Source: Spyradocola merdavium
GTDB lineage: Bacteria; Bacillota; Clostridia; Christensenellales; UBA1750
DNA: 33,014 bases
Assembly (NCBI GenBank): GCA_018711265.1
Contig: DVIM01000056.1
Coordinates: forward strand, 1 to 33,014
Reading direction: 5' to 3'
Under the pieces are notes generated by a model. That model did not search any database, had not been told where the DNA came from, and saw only the letters and a program-made list of their open reading frames with translations. Position 1 is the stretch's first letter. Every line of letters begins with the position of its first letter. The position numbers and the translations under genes are program-made. This document shows positions 32,950-33,014 of this stretch, piece after piece.

Positions 32950-33014
32950 GCGGCACGGGGCGTAGCCGTAGGGGGCACAGCCCCTGGAGGCCGTGCGTTT
33001 GGGCCATCGGCCCA
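32950..33014. repeat. 65-bp structured repeat, copy 2 (reaches the window edge)
   Basis: The second copy starts 95 bases after the first, separated by a 30-base spacer (32920-32949). It ends exactly at the last base of the window, so further copies to the right are possible. Confidence 0.88.

Noticed and set aside
32855..33014. Possible CRISPR or insertion-sequence end
   Set aside because: Repeats are 65 bases with a single 30-base spacer and no cas gene; no transposase or target-site duplication is visible within the window.

Overview
The window comes from a high-GC, Gram-positive member of the Clostridia, probably a gut or anaerobic lineage such as Christensenellales or Oscillospirales; this placement is inferred from gene content, not from a marker tree. 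Supporting signs are the YerC-PcrA-LigA order, the clostridial LigA variant with SLDK in place of the usual PMLSL region, a ParE-ParC pair outside a dnaA context, a lipoprotein Opp/Dpp binding protein, purine-rich ribosome binding sites before almost every gene, and sigma-A-like promoters. About 97% of the genes lie on the minus strand, so transcription mostly runs from high to low coordinates. The strong GC bias opens very long meaningless frames opposite the real genes.

Layout, left to right. 1-234: start of yicC (cut by the window edge). 313-5772: a four-gene minus-strand operon, read as FAH-family hydrolase, yerC, pcrA, ligA. 5875-5917: a 20-bp-stem bidirectional terminator. 5927-8193: a second operon read as a low-GC SAM methyltransferase, a membrane-anchored polysaccharide deacetylase and a tandem-OB SSB-like protein; the methyltransferase frame runs 227 bases into the deacetylase gene. 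8264-8295: terminator. 8334-18837: a nine-gene unit read as oppA-oppB-oppC-oppD-oppF, LD-carboxypeptidase, class-A beta-lactamase-like serine hydrolase, SH3-NlpC/P60 peptidase, and a YtcJ-like amidohydrolase. None of the four enzymes has a signal peptide, so I read this as peptide import followed by intracellular trimming of murein peptides. 19304-24413: parE, parC and a VanX/DdpX-type D-Ala-D-Ala dipeptidase joined by 1- and 4-base overlaps. 24536-30491: pyrE, a GH106-like glycoside hydrolase, xylulokinase and a small P-loop kinase. 30660-31205: a RimJ/RimL-type acetyltransferase. 31366-32781: a MATE efflux gene, the only plus-strand gene, divergent from the acetyltransferase. 32855-33014: two copies of a 65-base structured repeat, the second reaching the window edge.

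The most coherent functional theme is cell-wall turnover: an oligopeptide importer, three murein-peptide enzymes, a D-Ala-D-Ala dipeptidase about 470 bases upstream of the importer, and a polysaccharide deacetylase nearby. It resembles Bacillus ykfABCD in logic but lacks the L-Ala-D/L-Glu epimerase and carries an amidohydrolase and a penicillin-recognising-type serine hydrolase instead. The most unusual non-coding signals are the 90-base array of 18-base repeats in the presumed pyrE leader and the 65-base multi-hairpin repeat at the right edge. No rRNA, tRNA, CRISPR array, transposase or prophage gene was seen.
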